A DNA stretch of 64,000 nucleotides. Source: Eucommia ulmoides (lineage: Eukaryota > Streptophyta > Magnoliopsida > Garryales > Eucommiaceae). The DNA is taken from NCBI GenBank assembly GCA_016647705.1, contig CM028326.1, forward strand, positions 44,112,785-44,176,784, written 5' to 3'. Both the position numbers and the translations under genes were made by a program. A model generated the notes under the pieces. The model had not been told where the DNA came from. It did no database searches and saw only the letters and a program-made list of their open reading frames with translations. Below are positions 57,401 through 64,000 of this stretch, one piece after another; position 1 is the first letter of the stretch; the number at the start of each line of letters is the position of its first letter.

Positions 57401-58175
57401 TTAAACAATCATCTAAAACACAAACACAGAGTACCATCATAATCGTCGAACAACTGTTAAAATAAAAAGAAAAAAATGTTCATGAGCCCTACAATATATA
57501 TCAAATAATATGTGCAATAGTCAACTCAAAAGAGAGAACTAGATGTTTTGCCTTAATCATCTAGTTGAATGTGCATTAAACCAAACTACATGAAGATTTT
57601 TTAATTAAAAAAAAAAAATCACGTCCATATAGCCTTGAGTGACGTCTGGTTAGTATTTCTATTTTTATTTTATTTTTTTGTCTGTGTTTCTAGAAAACTT
57701 GGAACATTAACAATTGTTCCCTTAAATTTGTTCTAAAAATCAACACCCTTCGAAAGATGAAATTGACAACTAATATGCCGTTAAAATCCACTATAGCTAA
57801 TGCGAACAAGAAGAATAATGTGAAGAAGAACTAAAACAAACACGGACCAACATACACACCTGCAGCGCTCAAAGGACTATCAGGTGCAGCGATGAAGTCA
57901 ACCAGAAATTTCTCCATGACATCAGCATTATAATCAAGTTTTGGTCTGTCAGAGTAACCCAGGCCTGGCCAATCAACAATCGTTGCTCGCCAATTCACCT
58001 CACCAGCTCGTTGAACGATGTCTCTTGCCACTAATCTCCATTCTTCCACGGTGCTAACATCGGAAATCGTAGGTATCATAAGAATATTCTTAGTGGGTTT
58101 CGTGCTTTCTTTTTCATGTTCCTCGTAGTAGATACTCACAGAATTATTCTTGAATTTCCACCGCCAATTATTAGC
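48012..58175 (-). CDS. alpha/beta-hydrolase-fold protein gene, three 3' exons (5' end not found)
   Basis: Host gene on the minus strand. Coding exons 58,175-57,860, 49,038-48,879 and 48,483-48,012 join in frame through AG/GT-type borders and give 315 codons ending in TAG. The fold pattern is clear: strand NILMIPTIS (residues 30-38), TIVDWPGLGYSD (65-76), the elbow region LVVFGGGHAATMA (109-121), a cap-like segment and IPVLVMSISG (251-260), then VSGALLPQEEYP (284-295). The Ser of a GxSxG elbow, the usual HG oxyanion motif, the late Asp and the late His all appear substituted, so it may be non-catalytic. An in-frame stop lies just before the first exon's acceptor, so at least one upstream exon is missing; many relatives have a plastid transit peptide there. 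Function unknown; fold assignment is strong. Confidence 0.85.
48484..48878 (-). other. last intron of the host gene, possible Tourist-like MITE remnant
   Basis: 395-bp GT-AG intron. Its middle (about 48,540-48,833) starts GGTGGTTTGG and ends CCAAACAATACC, which resembles the ends of the Tourist-like MITE at 52,583-53,098, followed by TTA. The match is weak. Confidence 0.5.
48879..49038 (-). CDS. alpha/beta-hydrolase gene, exon with the nucleophile-elbow region
   Basis: Acceptor AACACAG before 49,038 and donor ACAAG|GTTTTT at 48,879/48,878. The first two bases complete Gly106 with the G from the upstream exon. It encodes NELVVFGGGHAATMAVRAAN and ends in SNMET plus two bases of Arg159. The elbow reads FGGGHAA in place of the usual G-x-S-x-G. 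Confidence 0.88.
49039..49771 (-). other. host intron sequence between exon and Copia insertion
   Basis: Non-coding. It contains two related copies of GTAAC..CTTCCA..ATAATTTCAAAATCAATAA (about 49,160-49,220 and 49,240-49,300). An exon-like 71-bp stretch (49,495-49,565) lies between a CTCCTAG acceptor-like and a GTAAGT donor-like site on the minus strand. Confidence 0.5.
49772..50485 (-). repeat. T-type LTR, left copy (714 bp), 3' LTR of the minus-strand Copia
   Basis: On the minus strand it begins TGTAAATGCAAAAGCC at 50,485 right after the purine tract AAATGGGAGAA and ends AATTGCCAAACA at 49,772 beside TTAAA. It carries a TATA box CCTATAAATAGG (50,263-50,252) and a perfect-length direct duplication (50,084-50,239). 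Confidence 0.85.
50084..50239. repeat. 78-bp tandem duplication in the left T LTR
   Basis: Two adjacent 78-base copies starting AACTCTCAAACTTCTTCTCA, differing at a single base (CTCG against CCCG). The right T copy has one unit at most, so the duplication is recent. Confidence 0.9.
50899..51800. mobile_element. hAT-type MITE (902 bp)
   Basis: Terminal inverted repeats TAGGGATG and CATCCCTA, with subterminal TCGGTTCGG/CCGAACTGC-type and AAAACCAAAACC-rich repeats. Flanked by 8-bp duplications CAGTCTGC (50,891-50,898) and CAGTCTAC (51,801-51,808), one mismatch, the length typical of hAT transposons. No transposase is encoded. The interior has repeated TCTCGATCTGGT segments and a (TA)n run at 51,527-51,548. 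It inserted into the RNase H part of the Copia element. Confidence 0.88.
52583..53098. mobile_element. Tourist-like (PIF/Harbinger) MITE (516 bp)
   Basis: Ends GGCCCCGTTTGGTAACCG and CGGTTACCAAACGCCACC are imperfect terminal inverted repeats, flanked by TAA at 52,580-52,582 and 53,099-53,101, the 3-bp target of PIF/Harbinger elements. The interior contains a GC-rich, CCG-repetitive stretch (52,800-52,885) and two copies of ATCGTTACCAAACGCGATTC. No transposase is encoded. It inserted into the Copia RT region. Confidence 0.88.
53760..54720 (-). mobile_element. Copia integrase region
   Basis: Minus strand. The zinc-binding part has WHLRLGH-type sequence as CYLKLGHMSVGGLKIISDRK and CEHCVTSKQHRLKF. 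It is followed by the DLLHSNVW block that opens the core. The integrase C-terminal linker near 53,800-53,950 has MKLDPKSRRCMFLGYAYGVK and YRLWNP. These are Tork/Tnt1-like motifs. Confidence 0.85.
55000..55870 (-). mobile_element. Copia gag region
   Basis: Minus strand. It begins IIKFDVEKFNGGNFSLWKMK, the gag start typical of Tork/Tnt1-like elements. Next come FTSVTDHINTLNTLFSQLTS and SLPNSYDQLIINLTNNILT, a basic linker and the zinc knuckle CYNCGKKGHVKKDC (CX2CX4HX4C). The product would form the particle. Confidence 0.88.
55882..55893 (-). other. PBS next to Copia gag (PBS2)
   Basis: On the minus strand TGGGATCAGAGC, followed by TTTGGTTGCGGGGTG. One base from TGGTATCAGAGC. It follows the S-type LTR segment. 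Confidence 0.8.
55895..55995 (-). repeat. S-type LTR segment, left copy
   Basis: Minus-strand sequence ATCGGATGTGGAAGGGATTG...GTCAGATTATAAGTGTGA...AACTTCACCTCATGAGCT, ending CTTACA. It matches 57,290-57,400 on the plus strand but lacks the first bases of that copy, because the T-type LTR starts directly at 55,996. Confidence 0.8.
55996..57165 (+). repeat. T-type LTR, right copy, inverted and enlarged
   Basis: Plus-strand sequence matching the left T copy read on the minus strand, from TATAAAGATAAAAG (compare TGTAAATGCAAAAG) to AAATTGCCTAACA. It is followed by a PBS. The extra length comes mainly from a segment of about 530 bp (56,368-56,897) absent from the left copy. Confidence 0.82.
56368..56897. 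other. unidentified insert in the right T LTR
   Basis: Absent from the left LTR, where GTTTCTC runs straight into TTTGTAAGTA. It is less AT-rich than the surroundings, with GGGGGAGTGGGGATTCAGGG near its start. Plus-strand frames of 71 and 80 codons have no recognisable domain. I see no terminal repeats. It could be captured host or organelle-derived sequence. Confidence 0.6.
57167..57178 (+). other. PBS after the right T LTR (PBS1)
   Basis: TAGTATTAGAGC on the plus strand, two changes from TGGTATCAGAGC, one base after the T end. It is followed by 98 bases of leader-like sequence to a purine tract GAGGAGGAGAT (57,266-57,276). Confidence 0.6.
57277..57400 (+). repeat. S-type LTR, right copy (124 bp)
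   Basis: TGTTGAATTTATCTCACCTC to CCACCCTACA, after the purine tract GAGGAGGAGAT, an arrangement common for the 3' LTR of Copia elements. TTAAA follows at once. Confidence 0.75.
57401..57859 (-). other. host intron sequence, no further feature
   Basis: Starts with the TTAAA copy of the Copia target site and runs to the donor GTGTGTATG of the upstream exon (57,859). AT-rich, with A- and T-runs near 57,605 and 57,670. Nothing else recognised. Confidence 0.6.
57860..58175 (-). CDS. alpha/beta-hydrolase gene, exon encoding residues 1-106
   Basis: Acceptor CATCTTAG before 58,175 and donor CTGCAG|GTGTG at 57,860/57,859. The exon encodes ANNWRWKFKNNSVSIYYEEH at its start and DSPLSAA at its end, leaving one base for the next codon. 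The NWRWKF...IYYE opening is typical of the first core strands of plant alpha/beta hydrolases. The length of 316 bases is consistent with phase 1 at the donor. Confidence 0.85.
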
Positions 58176-58275
58176 CTAAGATGGTGAAGTTTAACAAATA
58201 TTAGTTTGAAATAGATAAAACGGTGGATCATAGGACAAGCACACAAATAAAATGACTGAAGTAAAACATAACCAA

Positions 58276-58371
58276 GGTGGCGTTGGGAAGCACGGAATTG
58301 GAGCTTTTGGAAGTGGAATTAGAAATGAACACATGTAAAATATTAGAAATTCCATAAAACCAAACACTACC
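58276..58371. mobile_element. short Tourist-like MITE remnant (96 bp)
   Basis: Ends GGTGGCGTTGGGAAG and CCAAACACTACC, the same end type as the right end of the MITE at 52,583-53,098 (GGTGGCGTTTGG on its reverse strand). Flanked by TAA on the right and CAA on the left. Confidence 0.55.
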
Positions 58372-58774
58372 TAAGGATCAACAACCGCCAATTCAGCCTT
58401 GTAGATTATCAAACTGTACGATGTTTGTTTCAAGGGAAAATTACAGTGCAGACTCATATTAAGGTCAAAATTACCAATCAATACCAATTGTTTCAGATTA
58501 AACTATCTAATCTCGTTGACTTGATTTTTTGAACTGTTTAGTACCAAATTCAAAAATACCGAAATTTCTATTACTAAAATAACCTTGCAAGATTTGTAGA
58601 TTTAAAAACTCTCTAAATATTAAACGATTTTACCCAAAAAAATAAAATCAATTTCCACAAATAACAACGAAAGAGTTTTTCCATTTTCAATTACATTAAA
58701 AATTGAACGTGTGAAATATGTATTCCATTTCATATTCAGTTAATGTTATATTCAACACAGGAAAAAATGAGAGG

Positions 58775-59085
58775 TTCTGATCATGTGAAACGCGGATCAT
58801 GTGCACCATCATGGAGAATGAATGTTATATTCAACACATGCACAAATATAAGGGACATGATTTGGTGTTTCGAGAAAGAAATATCCTTATTTTTAACAAT
58901 CAGACACATTATATGTAACCAACATACAAATGGAAGCTTTTGATCATGTTCGAACATGTTCATCGTCAAGAGAAAATGAATGTTACTAACATACAAATAT
59001 AAGGGGATATGATTTGGTGCTTCGCGAAAGAGATATACACCAGTTTAACAATCAGGCATGTCATATATAACACGAACACACAGAC
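58775..59085. repeat. two-copy tandem duplication (about 160 bp)
   Basis: GAATGTTATATTCAACACAT...ATATAAGGGACATGATTTGG (58,818 on) and GAATGTTACTAACATACAAA...ATATGATTTGGTGCTTCG (58,978 on), both continuing to AACAATCAG and ATATATAAC-like ends. Moderately diverged. Confidence 0.75.
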
Positions 59086-59394
59086 ATAACATTGTATTTT
59101 TTCGTCTTCACAATGCATATCATATTGAATATAACATAGATTTCAATCTAGTGCTCCAAAAAAAAGATTGACATCTCATTTTAAACAGAGATCATTCATG
59201 TATAAACTAATGATGCATCACCAAAGACAAGGAGAGAAATATGTGTTTTTTTAGGGGCATTCGGTGGCAAGTCCCTTAGTTTACCCTTAATTTTAAAAAA
59301 GTACTATGGGCAGAATCAACTTGTGTTTAAGTCCCGCCTATTAAAAAAAGGCGGAAGACCCAATACATGCGCCAACACTCGCCCAGCTATATGA

Positions 59395-59885
59395 TACTAA
59401 TTTGTGTGTAAAATTGTTGTTAAATGTAATAAATATTACTATATTTTGTAACATATAACTAATTTGTGTGTAAAAAATTTTAGATATAACAAATATTACA
59501 GAAATACATGTAATTTGTATTAGGTTGAAGGCCAACTACCTACAACATTTCGTATTCGAAATCTCTCTTCTTTAAAATAAAAAGTTTAGGTTAGCTGGTC
59601 TTCTGGTCAAGTGTACCCTATGCTCTTCCTTTGGTTATATACCAACTCACCCATCTGGAAAAGTAGATTCTCCTGATTCAGCGGATTCGGCAACATGTAA
59701 CTAAATTTACACAAATACATGTAACTACTATTATAACTAATTTTTGTGTATAATATTTATTAAATGTCACAAATATTACACAAATACATGTAATTTGTAA
59801 CGTGTAACTAATATTACACAAATACATGTAACTAATATTATACAAATATATGTAAATATAGTTAATTATTAAGTTATAACTAATA
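59395..59885. repeat. short-period array (about 24 bp), interrupted
   Basis: Degenerate copies of ATTACACAAATACATGTAAC TAA-type units and of ATTTGTGTGTAAAATT. A unique segment (about 59,525-59,705) splits the array. Confidence 0.7.
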
Positions 59886-60231
59886 TTTACTATAATATGA
59901 ATTTACTCACGAAAAATTTCTCTACAATTCTTACAATGTCTGCACATGCGGGACTAAAACTCAAGTAAAAACCAATTTAAGGGACTAAATGAAAACTTAT
60001 ATCTTAAACGGGACTTTTTAAAATTACATGTGTTATTTGGGACTAATGGCCAATTATCCTTTTTTTTTATATGTTCTTCATCGCAAATTGTGTGTAATTG
60101 TTTCGCAAATTTAGAGGGTCTATGTACGGAAACACCAATTAGTTTGGAATGGCAAGTAACGGCACATTATTGGGGCAAATCAGGCCTCAATTTGTCGATA
60201 GTATTACTCGGTTCATAGAAATACAATTGAG

Positions 60232-60368
60232 TGTTAAGATAATTGAGAAGTGGGAGAAAAATCATGAATTGATATTATGAAAAGTGATACAGTTATAATA
60301 CAACAATATACACATATTTATATGAGAAGTGGGGGTTAGGGTTTTGGCCATACATTAATATATTAACA
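60232..60368 (-). repeat. 3' LTR of the right Copia element (137 bp)
   Basis: Minus strand TGTTAATATATTAATG to ATCTTAACA, starting right after TTTGAGGGGGAA. It contains ATATAAATATG as a TATA candidate. Short but complete TG...CA ends; the partner LTR is outside the window. Confidence 0.75.
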
Positions 60369-60659
60369 TTCCCCCTCAAACTCAAGGCGGTAAGTGAGAG
60401 GTGAACTTGAGTTTGGAAACCAGAGAGTGAAAGCGTCCGGATAGATGAGCCTTAGTAAAAATACCTGTTGTCTGATCGATTGAACTGACGGATTGTAGAC
60501 GAACCGTATTCTGAAGAATGTGATGATGGATGAAGTGGCAATCAGTCTCGATGTATTTTGTACGCTCATAGAATACATCATTGTGAGCGATCTGAATAGC
60601 ACTCTGTTGTCACAATGTAGGGTAGTGGCAACAGAAGAAGAGACGCCCATGTCAGCGAG

Positions 60660-61050
60660 GAGCTATCGAAGCCGGAGAAGTTCTTGAGTTGCATCAGCCA
60701 TAGCACGATATTTAGCTTCAATACTGGAGCGAGCAACTACAGTTTATTTCTTATTACGCCAAGAAATGAGAGAATTACCCAAAAAGAAACAATAACCAGT
60801 AGTTGAACGTCTATCGGTAGGGTCTCCGGCTCAATCGACATCAGAATAAGCTTGTAAGATGGGAGCAGACTGAGCTAAAAAGTGAAGCCCATAAAATAAA
60901 GTACCCTTGACATACCGAAGAACAGTCAAGTAATGGGTGGTCCGAGGAGTAGACAAGAACTGACTGACCTGATGAACAACATAGGCAATGTCAGGGCGAG
61001 TGACAGTGAGGTATACCAGACTTCCAACCAGTTGACGATATAGAGTGGCA
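60660..61050 (-). mobile_element. RNase H region of the right Copia element
   Basis: Minus-strand translation shows LYRQLVGSLVYLTVTRPDIA, HYLTVLRYVKGTLFYGLHF and YSDVD...GDPTDRRSTTGYC, then SLISWRNKK and the final EAKYRAMADATQELLRLR block. This is standard Copia RNase H order. Confidence 0.85.
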
Positions 61051-61052
61051 TC

Positions 61053-61860
61053 CTAAAGAGGTGAACCATCAAGTGGGGTAAGTCTGACATTCGGCTCGAG
61101 AGCAGTAGTCACAGTGGTTGAGTCAGAGATCCTAACCTTGGAAAGGAGATCCGAGGCATATTTGGCCTGAAAGAGAAAATATTCATCAAAACCTGATGAG
61201 ACTTCAAGGCCAAGAAAATAGGTGAGCACGCCAAGGTCTTTCATCTCGAATTGGCCACTTAAAAACTTTTTTAGTTCAAAAATGCCGCGTTGATCATTTC
61301 CAGTAATAACCATATCGTTCACGTACAGTAAAAGAAGGATAATATCGTTGGCAGTATGGCAAATAAACAGTGCCGAATCATGAGCACTAGGTGCGAACCC
61401 AAACTGATGAATAGTAGTACTGAATTTGGCAAACCAGGCAAGTGGAGCTTGTTTCAAACTATACAGGGCACGACGAATATGACAAACTTTATTTCGAGGG
61501 GCAGCCAGGCCGAGAGGGGTATGCATATAGACTTCCTCAAGAAGATCGCCATTGAGAAATGCATTTTTTACATTCATTTAAAAAAGAGTCCATTTTCGAA
61601 TGGCGGCGACGGCAAGAAGTGTACGGACAGATGTTAGCTTCGCCACTGGAACAAATGTCTCTTCATAGTCAATATCATATTCCTAAGCAAATCTCTTGGC
61701 AACAAGTCGGGTTTTATATCGTTCAACAGAGCCATCAGAAAGCGTCTTGATGTTAAACACCCATTTGCATCCAATAGGAGTTTTTCCAGGAAGCAGATCT
61801 ACAATATCCCAGGTATGAGTTTTAGCGAGGGCCTGAAATTCTTCGTCCATTACTCTCTAC
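61053..61860 (-). mobile_element. RT region of the right Copia element
   Basis: Minus strand. It contains MNVKNAFLNGDLLEEVYM, CHIRRALYSLKQAPLAWFAK, the palm block LLLLYVNDMVITGND, KKFLSGQFEMKDLGVLTYFL and GLEVSSGFDEYFLFQAKYA. Further right come WDIVDL-like and GCKWVFNIKT-like pieces. These are standard Copia RT motifs. Confidence 0.88.
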
Positions 61861-62282
61861 CAAAGAGGACTAGTACTAGCCTCTTTATAGGATTGAGGCT
61901 CATGCAGATGAAGTATAGTGGAAAAACAATTAAAATTAAAAAGGTAATGTGGAGGATAAGTTACCCTGGTAGAGCGGCGAGGGTGATCTAGGGCGTGGAT
62001 GTCAACGGAAGGCGATACAGGATCATCGACCACAGGAGAAATCTCAGGCATGGTCTCTGGAGTTGGAAGGGTGAGATCAGCTAGTGGTTCTGGAGTGGGT
62101 TCAGCTAGTGGTTCTGAGATGAACTCAGCATAAGATGTAGAGCTAGGCTCAACTAGTAGTGCTGGAGTAGACTCAACAGTAACTGGAACTGTATCCTCTA
62201 GAAATAACTCAATAGATGGATCAGTAAAGAATCTGGAGTTGGTGAGGGTTGACATGTCAAATGACCATAAAGAAGAAAACAT
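61857..62282 (-). mobile_element. linker between integrase and RT, right Copia element
   Basis: Pro/Glu/Ser-rich open frame with repeats of the type EPLAEPTPEPLADLTLPTPE and an RRSTRVTYPPHYLFNF end. In Copia polyproteins such low-complexity linkers precede the RT domain. Confidence 0.75.
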
Positions 62283-63020
62283 TTGATGTTCCCAAAAAAT
62301 GACATATCGCGAGATACGAAGGGTTTTAGAAATGGGATCTCAGCACCGATACCCTTTAGGTTCGATGCCATATTCAAGAAAACAACACAGACGAGCCCTT
62401 GGTTCCAGTTTGTTTTGTTCATGTGGTTTAAGAAGAACAAAACAGGCGCAACCAAAGACTCTGAGTTCAGAGTAATCAGGAGTTTTACTGAAAAGGCGTT
62501 CAAATGGAAACTGATTTTGGATTGTAGCGGAAGGGACACGGTTTACTATGTAGACGGCAGTGAAGGCAGCCTCACCCCAAAAACGCTCAAGACATGATGA
62601 AGAAATGAGGAGAGCACGAACTGTGTCAAAAATATGTCTATGTTTGCGTTCGGCTCGTCCATTTTGTTGGGATGTAATAAGACACAAGTAATGGGGGAGC
62701 GTGCCATTTTTGCGAAACAGGTTAAGAAAAGCATGATCCTTATATTCCATTGCATTATCTGAGGGAAAAACTTTGATATTTTTAGAAAATTGGGTTTGAA
62801 CCATAGAAGAAAACTCAGAATATATTTGAAATAGTTCGGATCGATGTTTCATAAAAAATAACCATGTATATAGTAGTCGTCCACAAAGATAACAAAGTAA
62901 CGAAAGTCACCCATCGAGGCATGAGGAGAAGGCCTCCAAATATCAGAATGAATTAGATCAAATGGAGCAAGGGAAATAGATTGACTCTCTTTGAAAGGTA
63001 GGGTTGGTTGTTTGGCAAGT
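62200..63020 (-). mobile_element. integrase region of the right Copia element
   Basis: Minus strand. It contains YSEFSSMVQTQFSKNIKVFP, SDNAMEY, QQNGRAERKHRHIFDTVRAL, FWGEAAFTAVYIVNRVPSAT, PFERLFSKTPDYSELRVFGC, then FLEYGIEPKGYRC. These are the core and C-terminal blocks of Copia integrase. Confidence 0.88.
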
Positions 63021-63089
63021 TGGCAATGGATACTTTTGAATGACTCATGTTGAACTGAACCTAACTAACCACTAGAGAGAAACGATTTG

Positions 63090-63830
63090 AGTCAGCTAGA
63101 TGAAGTGTGGCCTAACCGAGCATGCCAAAGTTGGGATGGTGAGAGATACACTGGTGGTTGTGGAGATAAGGAGGAAGAAGAGGATGCTGGCGGTAGTGGT
63201 GAGGTTACACAGGTTGATGAAGGGATATTTGGTTGTGGTGATGATGGAGTTGGAGATGGAAGGTGTAGACTGGTAAGTTCAAATAAGCGTCCAACCTTAC
63301 GACCAGTTCCAAGAGTTTCTCCTGTCTGAGGATCCTGCACAAGATAACCACTATTAGAAAATATGACTTCAAATCTCAATTCACAAAATTGCCCAACAGA
63401 CAAGAGATTTAAGATGAGGTTTGGAATCAAATACGTGTCAGGAATAGAAAGACCTGATCGGTATATGTAACAGGCATTTGAGAACCATCAGCAGTATGAA
63501 TATTAGGGATATTCATTGCGGATAGTTTGGTTGAAAAAATATTGGGATTAGATGTCATGTGATTACAACAGGCAGAATCAAAAAACCAAGAGGAATTACC
63601 CGTAGTAAGTGAGAGAGCAGGGGAAAGATTTGTACCAGTATCAATTTTGGAGAAGATATGAAGGAGGAACGAAGCCAAATCTGCAATAGACATGGTGACA
63701 GTAGAGGAGGTATGGTCTGAACCCTCTTTGGCATTGATAATGAGCGAAGAACCCACAAACATCGCTGTTGAACCTGGGGAAGCTGTTGTCATGGATGGAT
63801 TCAGAATGCCAAAATTGTCCATTAACCGGT
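63090..63830 (-). mobile_element. gag end, protease and integrase zinc region, right Copia element
   Basis: Minus strand. SSWFFDSACCNHMTSN is the protease active-site region. HTADGSQMPVT follows, then NLILNLLSVGQFCELRFEVI, a Pro/Ser-rich insert, and WHARLGHTSS at the start of the integrase zinc domain. The gag part continues to the right edge. Confidence 0.82.
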
Positions 63831-64000
63831 ATTAAATCTCCAAGAACCGGGCGAGAAACGAGTGAACAGGCGTAGAAACCACGCGAATATAAAGAAAAGT
63901 ATATACTGTGAGCCTCAAATCACAAAATAGAGCTCGAAAACAAAATCAGAACGTCGAAAAAACCCCAGGAACCGGTCCAACTTTGCAAAAAAAAAGGGTT

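Larger units (their letters stand above)
58176..60231 (-). other. upstream intron or 5' region of the host gene, with repeats
   Basis: Non-coding AT-rich DNA between the first recognised exon and the right Copia element. It holds a MITE remnant (58,276-58,371), a two-copy duplication (58,775-59,085) and a short-period array (59,395-59,885). A less AT-rich segment (60,065-60,230) lies next to the Copia LTR. I found no convincing first exon. Confidence 0.5.
60232..64000 (-). mobile_element. Ty1/Copia retrotransposon, 3' part, broken
   Basis: Minus strand, continuing beyond the right edge. Order from the right: gag/protease (63,830 to 63,090), integrase (63,000 to 62,200), linker, RT (61,860 to 61,053), RNase H (61,050 to 60,660), polypurine tract TTTGAGGGGGAA (60,380-60,369) and a short LTR (60,368-60,232). 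Several interruptions are present. Protease has WFFDSACCNHMT, a form seen in several plant Copia lineages; I do not assign a lineage. Confidence 0.88.

Noticed and set aside
59395-59885. Second CRISPR-like or telomere-like array
   Set aside because: Degenerate AT-rich 24-bp units with no spacers and no TTTAGGG; an ordinary short-period repeat.
61356-61750. Plus-strand frames of 93 and 63 codons
   Set aside because: Antisense to Copia RT, which has clear domain motifs on the minus strand.
63087-63329. Gly/Glu/Asp-rich plus-strand frame of 80 codons
   Set aside because: Antisense of a Pro/Ser-rich Copia linker that sits between protease and the integrase zinc domain.
1-64000. tRNA, rRNA, snoRNA or microRNA genes
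   Set aside because: I saw only primer binding sites that resemble tRNA 3' ends. No cloverleaf-like or other RNA gene could be supported by eye; the hairpin at 41,723 is listed as a repeat because no expression evidence exists.

Overview
This window is plant nuclear DNA, probably from a eudicot with a repeat-rich genome. It is AT-rich, it has plant-type LTR retrotransposon lineages (Athila, Ogre/Tat, Tekay-like chromovirus, Tork-like Copia), and it carries plant MITEs with their target-site duplications. I see no bacterial, organellar or tRNA/rRNA genes. The species cannot be named from the sequence. Almost everything is fossil transposon. One host gene is clearly recognisable: a minus-strand alpha/beta-hydrolase-fold gene with three supported coding exons between 48,012 and 58,175.

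Layout. 1-5,329: the 5' part of a minus-strand Tekay-like Ty3/gypsy element, cut by the window edge and inserted into a fragment of Athila 3' noncoding DNA (5,330-5,955). 5,956-19,052: a long Athila element (LTR, PBS, gag, protease, RT, RNase H, integrase, env-position ORF, LTR) whose left LTR also closes the 5,330-5,955 fragment, so two Athila units share one LTR. 19,060-22,085: a minus-strand LTR-like sequence, probably of Copia type, with an internally duplicated block of about 1 kb. 22,190-36,818: an old Ogre/Tat-type element with LTRs over 3 kb and two RNase H domains. 36,819-46,500: AT-rich intergenic DNA with LTR scraps, a perfect 92-bp inverted repeat, a diverged satellite interrupted by a probable solo LTR, a chromovirus LTR with PBS and a 46-bp minisatellite. 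47,044-47,162: a foldback remnant.

The host gene occupies 48,012-58,175. Its exons splice in frame with GT-AG borders. Between the second-last and third-last exon lies an intron of about 8.8 kb, most of it a composite Copia insertion (49,772-57,400, flanked by TTAAA on both sides) that itself contains a hAT-type MITE (50,899-51,800) and a Tourist-like MITE (52,583-53,098). The 5' end of the gene was not found. A second Copia element (60,232 to the right edge, minus strand) lies upstream of it. The encoded protein keeps the alpha/beta-hydrolase fold pattern, but the positions expected for the catalytic Ser, Asp and His all appear substituted.

The most unusual structures are: a copy of the Athila U3-type module (paired CCTAGG boxes plus TATA-like box) inside the element, in front of its env-position ORF; the T(-)...S(-)T(+)S(+) LTR order of the composite Copia; the perfect 92-bp inverted repeat at 41,723-41,986; and the apparent pseudoenzyme host gene. 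I did not find a convincing new defence, toxin or metabolic system.
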